From positions 1,736,001 through 1,800,000 of the forward strand of contig CAVRGH010000010.1 in assembly GCA_963720675.1 (NCBI GenBank): a DNA stretch of 64,000 nt, read 5' to 3'. The notes under the pieces were generated by a model. The model worked only from the letters and a program-made list of their open reading frames with translations. It searched no databases and was not told the origin of the DNA. Numbering within the stretch: position 1 is the stretch's first letter; every line of letters starts with the position of its first letter. This DNA is from JALHSW01 sp963720675. GTDB taxonomy: Bacteria > Actinomycetota > Acidimicrobiia > IMCC26256 > PALSA-555. The position numbers were made by a program, and so were the translations under genes. This document shows positions 16,687-25,326 of the stretch, piece by piece.

Positions 16687-18111
16687 GTGAGGCCGGTGCT
16701 CCCCCTCGCCGGCGAATCGCTCTCGCTGCCCGTGTTCGTGGCTGCCGCGGCCGTCGCCGTCCTCTGGTGGCTCGTCGCAGCGATCCTGTTCGTGCTCCGA
16801 CGGCCGCCTCGGCTCCACGCCACCGGTGCGGGCGGGCTCGACCTGCCCGACGAGCCGCCGGCGGTCGCCGGCCTCCTCGCCAACGACTTCGTCGTGCCCG
16901 GTGAGGTCGCGCCGGCGATCGTCCTCGACCTCGCGGCACAGGGCGCGCTCACACTCGACGAGGTGCAGCCCGGCCGGACCACGTGCACGGTCAAGGAGCG
17001 TGGCGAGCTGGAGCTGTCCTCGTACGAGCTCCGGATCCTGGCCGAGCTCGGTGCGAAGGCGATCGACGGCATCGTCCCGACCGACGCGCTGACCACCGGG
17101 CCCGAGGACCAGTCCGAGCGCTGGCACCGGGTACTCGCGCAGGAGGTCGTCGACGACGCACAGGCGCGCGGTCTCACGGTCGACCGATGGCCGAAGCGCA
17201 TCGTGGCTCCGTTCGGGGTCACGCTCGTCGTGATCATCGGGCTGGCGTTCGCGGGCCTCAAGCTCGAGGACGACGTGCCGACGGACCGACCCGTGCTCGT
17301 CGGCGTCGTGGCAACGCTCGCACTCCTGAGCGTCTTCGCCGGCTTCGTGCTCACCGCGCGTCTCGGGCGCTCCCTCGCGCAGCTCCCGACCGCGAGCGGC
17401 CGCGATGCCGCGACCCGGGCGGTGAGCCTGGCCGCGCAGCTCCGGTCGAACCCGACCATCGCGGAGCTGCCGCCGGCCGGCGTGAAGCTCTGGGATCGCG
17501 TGTTCGCGTACGCCGCGGCGTTCGGCGCCGCGCCACGCGCCGTGGCACTGCTGCCGATGGGCGCCGAGGACGACCATCGGGCCTGGAGCCGCAGTGGGGG
17601 CGTCTGGCGACGGGTACGGGTCCGCTACCCACGCGGCCTCCCGCCGGCCTGGGGGAAGCACCCACTGATCGCCCTCGCGCTCGCGCTGTTCTGGGGCGCG
17701 GTCGCGGCCGTCGTGCTGTTCGGCCTCCGCGGGCTCGTGGTGTCCGACCGCCCGGCGGCGGTCAGCCGGTCCGCGTGGGACTGGGTGGAGCGCGGCGGCC
17801 TCCTCGCGATGATCCCGTGCGTCATCGTCGTGGGCTGGGCGCTCTGGGTGCTCGTGCGCGCCATCCCCGATCTGTGGCAGACACGCACCGTCACCGGTGA
17901 GATCGTGCGGGGCCGACGGTTCCGGCAGTGGTTCTCCTCGGGCGACGAGCCCAGGTACTGGTACTACGCAGCCATCGACGACGGCACGACCGACCATCTC
18001 GACGCGTGGCGGCTCAGCGAAGTCCTGTACCGCGACCACGCCCAGGGTGAGCAGGTCACCGCCGAGGTCACTCCGAGGCTCGGGTACGTGCGGACCCTTC
18101 GCCGGAGCTGA
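16687..18111 (+). CDS. DUF2207-like membrane protein
   Basis: 474-residue membrane protein resembling the C-terminal part of the DUF2207 family; function unknown. An N-terminal hydrophobic helix (residues about 12-38) is followed by a soluble winged-helix-like region (LANDFVVPGEVAPAIVLDLA), then two closely spaced membrane helices near 178-232 and two more near 325-405. The C-terminal domain, after TGEIVRGRRFRQWF, is a small beta-rich module with WYYAAIDDGTTD. The end overlaps convergent mrp by 44 bases; both C-termini look natural. GTG 16687 is the first plausible start. Confidence 0.68.
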   Translation: MRPVLPLAGESLSLPVFVAAAAVAVLWWLVAAILFVLRRPPRLHATGAGGLDLPDEPPAVAGLLANDFVVPGEVAPAIVLDLAAQGALTLDEVQPGRTTCTVKERGELELSSYELRILAELGAKAIDGIVPTDALTTGPEDQSERWHRVLAQEVVDDAQARGLTVDRWPKRIVAPFGVTLVVIIGLAFAGLKLEDDVPTDRPVLVGVVATLALLSVFAGFVLTARLGRSLAQLPTASGRDAATRAVSLAAQLRSNPTIAELPPAGVKLWDRVFAYAAAFGAAPRAVALLPMGAEDDHRAWSRSGGVWRRVRVRYPRGLPPAWGKHPLIALALALFWGAVAAVVLFGLRGLVVSDRPAAVSRSAWDWVERGGLLAMIPCVIVVGWALWVLVRAIPDLWQTRTVTGEIVRGRRFRQWFSSGDEPRYWYYAAIDDGTTDHLDAWRLSEVLYRDHAQGEQVTAEVTPRLGYVRTLRRS

Positions 18112-19220
18112 TCGGCGTCGCGTCGAGCTGCTCGGCGATCGACCGGAACACGGCGGAGGCCTCGTCGTCGGGGTGCGCGACGACGATCGGGTCACCGACA
18201 TCGCCGCCCTCGCGCAGCACCGGGACGAGCGGGATCTTGCCCAGCAGCGGCACATCGAGCTGGTCGGCGAGCTCCTGCCCACCATTCGCACCGAAGATCT
18301 CGTACGCCGTGCCGTCGTCGCCGCGGAACCACGACATGTTCTCGATCACCCCGACGACGTCGAGCTCGACCTTCGCGGCCATCGACGCAGCGCGCTGCGC
18401 GACCTTCTGCGCGGCCGGCTGCGGCGTCGTGACGATGACGACCTCCGCGTGGGGCAGGAACTGCGCGATCGACAGCGAGATGTCGCCGGTGCCGGGCGGG
18501 AGATCGACGACGAGGTACTCGGGGGCTGCCCAGTAGACGTCCGTGAGGAACTGCTCGAGCGCCTTGTGGAGCATCGGACCACGCCAGATGACCGCCTGGT
18601 CCTCCTGGGTGAAGAAGCCCATGGAGATCACGTGGACGCCATGCGCGGTCGGAGGAACGATGACGTCGTCGATGAGGTCGGGCGGGTGATCGACACCCAG
18701 CATCCGCGGGAGCGAGAAGCCCCAGACGTCGGCATCGACGACGGCGACCCGTCGACCGCGTGCCGCGAGCGCGATCGAGAGGTTGGTGGTGACGGACGAC
18801 TTCCCGACCCCGCCCTTGCCGGACGCGACCGCGATGATCCGCGTCCCGCTCTCCTTCGTGAACGGGTTCACCCGAGGCGCCGGGCGGGGCGGTGCGTTGG
18901 CGTCGACGACCGCGAGCGGGTTCGGGGGCGGCGTCGTGCTTCAGCACCCGTGCGACCGCCGGGAGCTCGTCGTCCGTCATGTCGCGCAGGTCGACCTCGA
19001 CGCGGTCGACCCCGTCGATCGCGCCGACCGCAGCGACGACCCGGGCCTCGAGCTCCGCCCACCGACCCCGATCCGCCAGGGGCTCCGCGAGCGCGATCAC
19101 CACGGTGCCGCCGTCGACCGCGATGCCCTGGACGATCCCGAGCTCGGTGATCGGGAGCAGCAGCTCGGGTTCTTCGACGGCCGCGAGCGCGACGCGGACC
19201 TCAGCCTCGGTGGCCGGCAT
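18068..19220 (-). CDS. mrp: Mrp/ApbC family iron-sulfur carrier ATPase, frameshifted
   Basis: Scaffold/carrier that delivers Fe-S clusters to apoproteins. The N-terminal MIP18-like (FeS_assembly_P) domain covers residues about 1-90 (ELGIVQGIAVDGGTVVIALA). The P-loop ATPase part has ASGKGGVGKSSVTTNLS, DADVWGFSLPRMLG and YLVVDLPPGTGD. The halves are in different frames: removing one base from the G run at 18924-18928 gives a natural linker (PNPLAVVDANAPP) and a single 383-residue protein of normal length. ATG 19220 has a Shine-Dalgarno, AGGAAGG. It is divergent from a SufR-like regulator. Confidence 0.9.
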
Positions 19221-19263
19221 CTGGGCCTTCCTGGGAGGGGGCGATTTCCACTACGGCGATAGG

Positions 19264-19270
19264 TAGAATA
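19264..19270. promoter_or_regulatory. Overlapping divergent -10 elements, SufR-like gene / mrp
   Basis: TAGAAT (19264-19269, plus) lies 6 bases before GTG 19276. The complementary strand reads TATTCT (19270-19265), a possible -10 for mrp with a 5' UTR of about 40 bases. A weak palindrome, CTAC-N8-GTAG (19251-19266), overlaps both and could be the autoregulatory operator. Confidence 0.5.
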
Positions 19271-19275
19271 CCCGG

Positions 19276-20037
19276 GTGATCTCCCAGCAGCCCCAGCCAG
19301 GCGAGCACCCCCAGCCGGGACAGATGTCGGCCGACGAGTTCAACGCCGCGGTCACCGCGGTCACGAACGCCTTCGGCGATCCGACGCGGCGGGAGATCTA
19401 CCTCCTCGTGCGTGAGGCTGCCGAAGGGGTCACCGCCACCGAGGTCGCGGAGCACTTCGAGCTCCACTCGAACGTGGCTCGCCACCACCTGGAGAAGCTC
19501 ACGAGCGGCGGCTACCTCACGGTCGAGATCGCCGGACCGACGGCCGGCGGCGGAGCGCGGCCGGCGGGGCGCCCGTCGAAGCGGTACCGGGCGCGCGACC
19601 TCGAGGGCGGCGAGCTCACCATGCCGCTCCGCCACGACGACGTGCTCGCCAACCTGCTCGCCCGGGCCCTCGACGCCCTCGGTCCCGAGCAGGCGGAGGC
19701 GCTCGCCGGCGATGTCGGGTACGAGTACGGCCGCACCCTTGCGGACCGCATGGACCCGACGGAGGGTCATCGCTCGGCCCGCACCGCGATCGGAGCTGTC
19801 GCCGATGCGCTCACCGCGCACGGCTTCGCGGCCCACGCCGAGACCGACGGCAACCAGCTCTCGATCGTGTCGGAGTGCTGCCCGTTCGGCGAGACCGCCC
19901 AGCGGTACCCGCACGTCGTCTGCGCACTCGACCGCGGGATGATCCGCGGGATGCTGGCCGGGCTGTACGGCGAGACGACCCCGCACTTCGAGTCGAGTCG
20001 ACCCGACGGCGCTGACCACTGCGTCGCTCGCGTCTGA
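19276..20037 (+). CDS. SufR-like winged-helix iron-sulfur sensing regulator
   Basis: 253-residue ArsR-type regulator. The N-terminal winged helix spans about residues 25-80 (NAFGDPTRREIYLLV, EVAEHFELHSNVARHHLEKL). The C-terminal half carries Cys201-Cys202, Cys216 and Cys249 in SECCPFGETAQRYPHVVCAL and DGADHCVARV, the pattern of SufR proteins that bind an Fe-S cluster and repress Fe-S assembly genes. Context supports the role: divergent mrp, and a cysteine desulfurase 16 bases downstream in the same direction. No suf operon is in the window, so its regulon is inferred. Confidence 0.8.
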   Translation: MISQQPQPGEHPQPGQMSADEFNAAVTAVTNAFGDPTRREIYLLVREAAEGVTATEVAEHFELHSNVARHHLEKLTSGGYLTVEIAGPTAGGGARPAGRPSKRYRARDLEGGELTMPLRHDDVLANLLARALDALGPEQAEALAGDVGYEYGRTLADRMDPTEGHRSARTAIGAVADALTAHGFAAHAETDGNQLSIVSECCPFGETAQRYPHVVCALDRGMIRGMLAGLYGETTPHFESSRPDGADHCVARV

Positions 20038-20053
20038 CGCAGTCACCCTCGCC

Positions 20054-21192
20054 GTGGCGCGGGCCTATCTCGACCACGCTTCTTCCTCGCCCCTGCGGCC
20101 GGCCGCGCTCGAGGCGATGCTGCCCTACCTCCGGGAACACGCCGCCGACCCCGGCCGGATCCACAGTGAGGGCCGCACGACCCGGGTCGCGATCGAGCAG
20201 GCCCGTGAGCAGGTCGCGATGCTCTTCGGTGCGCGCCCCGCGAGGTGGTGTTCACCGCCACCGGGACCGAGAGCATCAACGCCGCAGTGTGGGGCGCGGT
20301 GCAGCGCGGCCTCGAGCGCGGCGGCGGCCACGTCGTCACCAGCGCCGTCGAGCACTCCGCCGTCCTCGACGCGTGCCGGCGGGCGCCGGTCGAGCTGACC
20401 GAGATCGGGGTCGACGGGCACGGCCAGGTCGACGGCGCCGCCGTCGTCGACGCGATCCGACCCGAGACCGTGCTCGTGTCGATCCAGCTGGCGAACCACG
20501 AAGTCGGCACGCTCCAGCGGAGCCTGACCGCCATCATCGTCGGCGCCGCCGAGCGTGGCGTGCTCGTGCACGTGGACGCGTGTGCCGCTGCCGGCCACGA
20601 GCCACTCGACTTCGGCGCGCTCGGCGCCGACCTCTGCTCGATCACCGCCCACAAGCTCGGGGGACCGAAGGGCGCGGCCGCGATGCTCGTCCGGCGCGGC
20701 CTGCGCATCCCGCCGTTCGTCGTCGGCGGGATGCAGGAACGGGCCCGCCGCGGCGGGATCGAGGACGTCCCCGCGATCGTCGGGTTCGGTGCCGCGGCGG
20801 CCGAGCTCTCGACTGCGGGGCGCCTCGACGCGGAAGCGTCTGTCGCCCGTGCGCTCACCGATCAGATCTCGGCCCGAGCCCTCGCGGTCGACGGCGTCGT
20901 CCGCTTCGGCGACCCGGACGCGTGCCTCCCACACCTCATCTGCCTGGGCGTCGACGGCGTCGAGGCGGAACCGATCCTCCTGGCCCTCGACCAGCGCGGG
21001 GTGGCGATCCACTCGGGGTCATCCTGCTCGAGCGAGGCGCTCGAGCCGTCGCCCGTCCTCGAAGCCATGGGTGTCGATGCCGACAAGTCGCTGCGGATCA
21101 GCGTCGGCTGGAACACGACGGAGGGGGATGTCGACGCGTTCGTGAGCGCGTTCCCCGATGTCGTCGAGCGGCTGCGGGCACTTCGCACCTGA
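20054..21192 (+). CDS. Cysteine desulfurase (NifS/IscS class V aminotransferase), frameshifted
   Basis: PLP enzyme that extracts sulfur from cysteine for Fe-S clusters or thio-modification of tRNA. From GTG 20054 the frame reads AYLDHASSSPLRPAALEAM and the substrate-binding region, then breaks near 20236-20239 where one C seems to be missing. The next frame continues with VVFTATGTESINAAVWGA, VHVDACAAAGH, the PLP lysine motif ITAHKLGGPKG and the sulfur-accepting loop SGSSCSSEALEPS. Joined length is about 379 residues, normal for the family. It is cotranscribed with the SufR-like gene. Confidence 0.9.
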
Positions 21193-21222
21193 ACGCCTGT
21201 CGAGCGCGCGCGGTGGTGCCGG

Positions 21223-21228
21223 TAGTCT
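21223..21228 (+). promoter_or_regulatory. Leaderless -10 element of the DUF169 gene
   Basis: TAGTCT, 7 bases before ATG 21236. Confidence 0.55.
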
Positions 21229-21235
21229 CACCGGC

Positions 21236-21961
21236 ATGACGACTTCGACGGACTGGTCCCAGCTCGCGAGCGAGCTCGGCGACGTGCTCGCTCTCGCCGC
21301 GCCGCCCATCGCCATCACCTTCGGCGACGCGGCTCCGGCGGGTGTCGACGCGTTCGACGCGCCGATGCCCCCGCCGATGCCCGATGGCCGCACCGGTCGC
21401 GTGCCGGCAGGCTGTGCCTTCTGGGTCAAGTCCGTGGACCGCACGTTCACGACGGTCGCCGAGGATCACGGGAACTGCTCGGTCGGCAGCCTCACGCACG
21501 GTTTTCAGACCCTCGACGAGGTCGCCGGGAACTCCGACGTCGCCGCGCTGCTCGAGACCGGTTGGGTGACGATGGACGTCGTCCCGCAGATCCCCGTCGT
21601 CACGCAGAAGCCCGGGGCAGTCACCTACGGCCCGCTCGCCGAGACCCCGATCGATCCCGACGTCGTCCTGATCCGCGTGAACGGCAAGCAGCTCATGGTG
21701 CTGCACGACGCGATGCCCGACATGCACCTCGAGGGCAAACCGCAGTGCCACATCGTCGCGTTGGCGAAGGAGCAGGGCGTCGTGGCCGCGAGCGTCGGCT
21801 GCGCGCTGAGTCGGGTACGGACCGGGATGTCGGCCAACGAGATGACCTGCGCCATCCCTGCCGGAAAGCTCGCTGACGTGCTGCGCGCGCTCGGGACCAC
21901 GTCGACCGCCGACGGGCAGGTCGCGAGCTACGCCGGCGAAGACGCACTCCGCTTCGCCTAG
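21236..21961 (+). CDS. DUF169 family protein
   Basis: 241-residue protein of the DUF169 family, whose function is not established. Several conserved cysteines (PAGCAFWV, GNCSVGSL, CHIVALAKE, GCALSRVRTG, MTCAIPAG) suggest a metal or Fe-S site. The family pattern of an N-terminal PPIAITF segment and a C-terminal MSANEMTC segment is clear. Its place between the cysteine desulfurase and nfuA fits a redox or Fe-S role, but that is inference. The ATG follows TAGTCT by 7 bases, and a longer frame upstream lacks conservation. Confidence 0.82.
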   Translation: MTTSTDWSQLASELGDVLALAAPPIAITFGDAAPAGVDAFDAPMPPPMPDGRTGRVPAGCAFWVKSVDRTFTTVAEDHGNCSVGSLTHGFQTLDEVAGNSDVAALLETGWVTMDVVPQIPVVTQKPGAVTYGPLAETPIDPDVVLIRVNGKQLMVLHDAMPDMHLEGKPQCHIVALAKEQGVVAASVGCALSRVRTGMSANEMTCAIPAGKLADVLRALGTTSTADGQVASYAGEDALRFA

Positions 21962-21979
21962 CGATCAGCGGCGGAGCAA

Positions 21980-22003
21980 GGGTCGAGCGGTCCCGCACGA
22001 CCC
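21980..22003. terminator. Weak hairpin between convergent DUF169 and nfuA genes
   Basis: GGGTCG (21980-21985) and CGACCC (21998-22003) can pair over a 12-base loop in the 44-base gap between the two convergent genes. No U tract follows. Assignment as a terminator rests on position. Confidence 0.3.
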
Positions 22004-22005
22004 CG

Positions 22006-22635
22006 CTACTTCTTGGCGGCCTCGAAGTACGGGTTGGTCCCCGACGCGTGATCGGTGACGTCGATCACGCGGTCGATCTCGGGGATCTCCTCGAGGATCG
22101 CGACCTCGATCCCCTGCGAGAGCGTGGCGGCGGCCATGCCGCATCCCTGGCACCCACCGGAGAGCCGGAGGTACGCGGCACCGTCCTCGACCGCGACGAG
22201 GTCGGCCCGGCCACCGTGCGAGGCGATCGCGGGGTTGATCTGCTCCTCGAGCACCGCGACGACGCGCTGTGCGATGGGGCTCGACAGGTCGGGCTCGGGC
22301 ATGTCGGGCCGACGGGCCTGCGGCGGCAGCGGCTTGTTCGGGTTCTGCATGACCATGCCGGCCGCCGTGAAGTCGAGCTTCGCCCCGACGAGGTTCTCGA
22401 CGCTGTCGGCGGCGAGCACGATCGAGAGGTCGTCGTGGCGCTGCACGACATCGGCGTCGCTCGCGTCCGCGATCGGACGCAGCTCCATCGCGTAGGTGAA
22501 CGCACCGTCGGCCTCGCCCGAGACCTCGACCCAGAGCGCGAGCGCCTCGGGTTCGGTCTCCGCGGCCCGGACCTCCAGGATCTTGTCGCGCGCCGCGTCG
22601 GTGATCTCGAGGATGGGTTCCACCAGCTGGTCCAT
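22006..22635 (-). CDS. nfuA: NfuA-type iron-sulfur biogenesis protein
   Basis: 209-residue two-domain Fe-S carrier: an A-type-like N-terminal domain (residues about 8-110, ITDAARDKILEVRAAE, lacking the A-type cysteines as in NfuA) and a C-terminal Nfu domain with the cluster-binding C-x2-C at Cys162 and Cys165 (SGGCQGCGMAAATL). It delivers clusters to client enzymes such as aconitase, and an aconitase gene lies 3 kb away. ATG 22635 lies 6 bases after TATCAT, so the mRNA is probably leaderless. It is divergent from the ATP-grasp gene. Confidence 0.92.
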   Translation of the reverse strand: MDQLVEPILEITDAARDKILEVRAAETEPEALALWVEVSGEADGAFTYAMELRPIADASDADVVQRHDDLSIVLAADSVENLVGAKLDFTAAGMVMQNPNKPLPPQARRPDMPEPDLSSPIAQRVVAVLEEQINPAIASHGGRADLVAVEDGAAYLRLSGGCQGCGMAAATLSQGIEVAILEEIPEIDRVIDVTDHASGTNPYFEAAKK

Positions 22636-22641
22636 GTGGCA

Positions 22642-22647
22642 ATGATA
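22642..22647 (-). promoter_or_regulatory. Leaderless -10 element of nfuA
   Basis: TATCAT on the minus strand, 6 bases before ATG 22635. On the plus strand the same bases form the only A/T-rich patch before the divergent ATP-grasp gene (AATGAT, 7 bases before GTG 22654). Confidence 0.5.
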
Positions 22648-22653
22648 CGGGTC

Positions 22654-23856
22654 GTGAGCAGGGTCCTTCTCCTCGTCCCGAGTGCCACCTACCGGGCGGC
22701 CGATTTCATCGCCGCGGCCAAGGCCATCGGTGCCGAGATCGTGGTCGCCTCCGACGTGGAACCGGTGGTCCCGGACGCCTCGGGGACCCGGGCGATCGCC
22801 GTGCCACTGGACGATCCGGCGGCCGCCGCGACCGCCATCCTGGAGCTCGACGGGCGACGGGGGGTCGACGCGGTCGTGGCCCTCGACGACCGTGGGGTCC
22901 GAGTCGCCGCAGCGGCGGCCCAGCGACTGGGCCTCCCCCACAACGACCCGGACGCGGTCGAGCGGACGCGCGACAAGGAGGCGATGCGGGACGCCCTCGC
23001 TGCCGGCGAGGTCCCCCAACCCCGCTACGAGGCATTCGACGACCCGGCCGAGGTCGTGGGCCTCCTCGACCGCGTCGGCGGCCTCCCGGTCGTCGTGAAG
23101 CCGGTGGGGCTGTCCGCCAGTCAGGGCGTGATCCGGGCCGACGACGTCGCCGACGCGGTCGCGGCGGCTGAGCGAGCGCGGCGGATCGCCCGCGGCGGAC
23201 GGCTGATCGTCGAGGAGTACCTGCCCGGGACCGAGGTCGCCGTCGAAGGGCTGTTGCGCGGCGGCGGCCTCGAGGTCCTCGCCGTGTTCGACAAGCCCGA
23301 TCCGATGGAAGGCCCGTACTTCGAGGAGACGATCTACGTGACGCCGTCTCGGCTCCCCGCGGCGACGGTCGCACGTGTGGCCCGCGTCGCGGCCGACGCG
23401 TGCGCGGCGATCGGGCTGACCGAGGGGCCGGTCCACGCCGAGCTGCGGATCGACGGGGATCGAGTGTGGATCATCGAGGTGGCGGCCCGCTCGATCGGTG
23501 GGCTCTGCGCACGGGCGTTGCGCTTCGGCGCGGGGATCAGCCTCGAAGAGGTGATCCTCCGGCACGCACTCGGACGGTCGCTCGACGGGCTCGAACGTGA
23601 GGACGCGGCCTCCGGCGTGATGATGATCCCGATCCCGCGCGCCGGGACGCTCGTGGAGGTCGGAGGCCAGGACCGCGCCTTCGCGGTCGGGGGCATCGTC
23701 GGACTCGAGATCACGGTGCCCCCCGGACGCGAGCTCGTGCCGCTCCCCGAAGGCGATCGATACCTCGGCTTCCTGTTCGCCCGGGCCAAGACACCGGGCG
23801 CCGTCGAAGCCGCCCTGCGCGCCGCCCACGCCGCGCTCCACATCTCGATCTCCTAG
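22654..23856 (+). CDS. ATP-grasp domain protein
   Basis: 400-residue ATP-grasp ligase that probably activates a carboxylate as acyl-phosphate and joins it to an amine or thiol; the substrate is unknown. The N-terminal preATP-grasp fold begins RVLLLVPSATYRAADFIAAA. The central grasp module has LPVVVKPVGLSASQGV (phosphate loop), LIVEEYLPGTEVAVEGL, and the metal-binding HAELRIDGDRVWIIEVAARS followed by GGLCARA. A C-terminal beta-rich module includes SGVMMIPIPRAG. GTG 22654 gives the shortest conserved start; ATG 22642 is in frame. A radical SAM gene follows after 84 bases in the same direction. Confidence 0.88.
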   Translation: MSRVLLLVPSATYRAADFIAAAKAIGAEIVVASDVEPVVPDASGTRAIAVPLDDPAAAATAILELDGRRGVDAVVALDDRGVRVAAAAAQRLGLPHNDPDAVERTRDKEAMRDALAAGEVPQPRYEAFDDPAEVVGLLDRVGGLPVVVKPVGLSASQGVIRADDVADAVAAAERARRIARGGRLIVEEYLPGTEVAVEGLLRGGGLEVLAVFDKPDPMEGPYFEETIYVTPSRLPAATVARVARVAADACAAIGLTEGPVHAELRIDGDRVWIIEVAARSIGGLCARALRFGAGISLEEVILRHALGRSLDGLEREDAASGVMMIPIPRAGTLVEVGGQDRAFAVGGIVGLEITVPPGRELVPLPEGDRYLGFLFARAKTPGAVEAALRAAHAALHISIS

Positions 23857-23877
23857 ACCTGGATCCCCACGATCTGG

Positions 23878-23917
23878 ATGCGTTGCTCACCCGGCTCTGC
23901 CGGGGTGAGAGACGCAT
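23878..23917 (+). terminator. Long hairpin between the ATP-grasp and radical SAM genes
   Basis: ATGCGT (23878-23883) pairs with ACGCAT (23912-23917), and CTCACCCGG (23886-23894) pairs with CCGGGGTGAG (23900-23909) with one bulged G. It lies after the ATP-grasp stop codon and just before the -10 element of the radical SAM gene, so it is most simply a terminator that separates the two transcripts. No U tract is present. Confidence 0.55.
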
Positions 23918-23929
23918 GTCCACCGGGCC

Positions 23930-23935
23930 TACCCT
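23930..23935 (+). promoter_or_regulatory. Leaderless -10 element of the radical SAM gene
   Basis: TACCCT, 5 bases before ATG 23941 and 8 before the second in-frame ATG at 23944; the second spacing fits the local pattern better. Confidence 0.45.
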
Positions 23936-23940
23936 GAACA

Positions 23941-25326
23941 ATGATGCGCGCCCTCCTCATCGCCTCGTACGAGCTCGGCCATCAGCCGCTCCAGGTCGCC
24001 GCGCCCGCCGCGCGGCTCCGCGCCCGCGGGCACGACGTGCGCTGTCTCGATCTGTCGATCGACGACTGGGACCCCACGCTCGTCGCGTGGGCCGACCGGA
24101 TCGCGTTCTCGGTCCCGATGCACACCGCGACGCAGATCGCACGCCAGGGCATCGCCCGCGTCCGCGAGCAACGCCCCGACGTGCCGGTCGCCGGGTACGG
24201 GCTCTACGGCGAGATGCTCGCGGGCGTCGCCGACCGGGTCTTGGCGGGCGAGACCGACGTCGCGTTGGCCGATTGGTTCGACGGTGCCGACGACGACGTC
24301 GTCATCCACCTCGCGCGCGACGCGGGTGCACCCGGCGCCGCGCTCCCGGCCCGTGACCTGCTACCCGCCCTCGATCGCTACGCGCACCTCGTGACCGAAG
24401 GCACCGAGCGCACCGTCGGATACGTCGAGGCAAGCCACGGCTGCGCCCATCGTTGCCGTCACTGCCCCGTGCCGGTCGTCTACGACGGTCGTATCCGGAT
24501 CGTGGAGCACGACGCCGTCCTCGCCGACATCGCGCAACAGGTCGACGCCGGCGCTCGCCACATCACGTTCGGCGATCCCGACTTCCTCAACGGTGTGCAC
24601 CACTCGGTCCGGCTCGTTCGGGCGATGCACGAACGCTTCCCCGCCGTCACCTTCGACTGCACCGTCAAGGTGGAGCACGTCCTCCGCCACGACGACCTCT
24701 GGCCCGAGTTCGCGGCCTCCGGGTGCCTCTTCGTGGTGTCGGCGTTCGAGAGCGTCGACGACGCGACCCTCGCCCGCCTCGACAAGGGCCACACCGTCGC
24801 CGACATGGCTCGTGCCGTGCAGATCCTCGGGGAACAGGGCATCGCGGTCCGCCCCTCGTGGATGCCCTTCACCCCGTGGACGACCGCCGATCACGTGCGG
24901 GAGCTGCTCGAGTTCGTCGCCACGCATGACCTCGTCGGCAACGTCGACCCCGTCCACTACACGATCCGCCTACTGCTCCCCCGGGGTTCGCTGCTCCTCG
25001 AGCATCCCGATCTCACACCGGCACTCGGCGCCTACGACGATTCCCGCGGCTCCTACGAGTGGCACGCGCCGGACCCGGCGATCGACGAGCTCCAGGCTCG
25101 ACTTGCCGGCCTCGTCGAGGACCGGGTCGCGGCCGGGGACCCGATCCCGGTGGTCTACGACGCGGTGCGCGTCGCCTGCGGGCTCACACCGCTCGGCCTC
25201 GACCCGTCATCGGCCGACGCCGTCCCCCGGCTCACCGAATCGTGGTTCTGCTGCGCGGAGCCGACGGCGGTGCAGCTCGGGACCTCGAACGAGATCGACG
25301 TCGCCGCTTCCTCGTCACCGCGCTAG
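23941..25326 (+). CDS. CUAEP/CCAEP-tail radical SAM protein
   Basis: 461-residue radical SAM enzyme with an N-terminal cobalamin-binding-like Rossmann domain (residues about 1-140, LLIASYELGHQPLQVA) but without the B12-ligand D-x-H-x-x-G. Cluster cysteines are 168, 172 and 175 in SHGCAHRCRHCPVP, followed by the barrel with HITFGDPDFLNG and CTVKVEHVL. The C-terminus carries SWFCCAEP at about 434-441, the tail that defines the CUAEP/CCAEP radical SAM family, in which the first residue is Sec or Cys; here both codons are TGC. The reaction is not known. Neighbours are the ATP-grasp gene upstream and a convergent lipoprotein gene. Confidence 0.85.
   Translation: MMRALLIASYELGHQPLQVAAPAARLRARGHDVRCLDLSIDDWDPTLVAWADRIAFSVPMHTATQIARQGIARVREQRPDVPVAGYGLYGEMLAGVADRVLAGETDVALADWFDGADDDVVIHLARDAGAPGAALPARDLLPALDRYAHLVTEGTERTVGYVEASHGCAHRCRHCPVPVVYDGRIRIVEHDAVLADIAQQVDAGARHITFGDPDFLNGVHHSVRLVRAMHERFPAVTFDCTVKVEHVLRHDDLWPEFAASGCLFVVSAFESVDDATLARLDKGHTVADMARAVQILGEQGIAVRPSWMPFTPWTTADHVRELLEFVATHDLVGNVDPVHYTIRLLLPRGSLLLEHPDLTPALGAYDDSRGSYEWHAPDPAIDELQARLAGLVEDRVAAGDPIPVVYDAVRVACGLTPLGLDPSSADAVPRLTESWFCCAEPTAVQLGTSNEIDVAASSSPR

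Noticed and set aside
18068..18111. Frame error at the mrp / DUF2207 junction
   Set aside because: The genes overlap by 44 bases, but both C-termini look natural for their families, so no correction is needed.
19276..21192. True pseudogenes at the frameshifted housekeeping genes
   Set aside because: The second frames are fully conserved, with catalytic residues and normal lengths, and several breaks lie in G or C runs; decay would leave more damage than one base per gene.
25243..25265. Selenocysteine in the CCAEP tail
   Set aside because: Both codons are TGC, not TGA, so the protein is the Cys-Cys form and needs no SECIS element; the hairpin at 23878-23917 is far upstream and not related.
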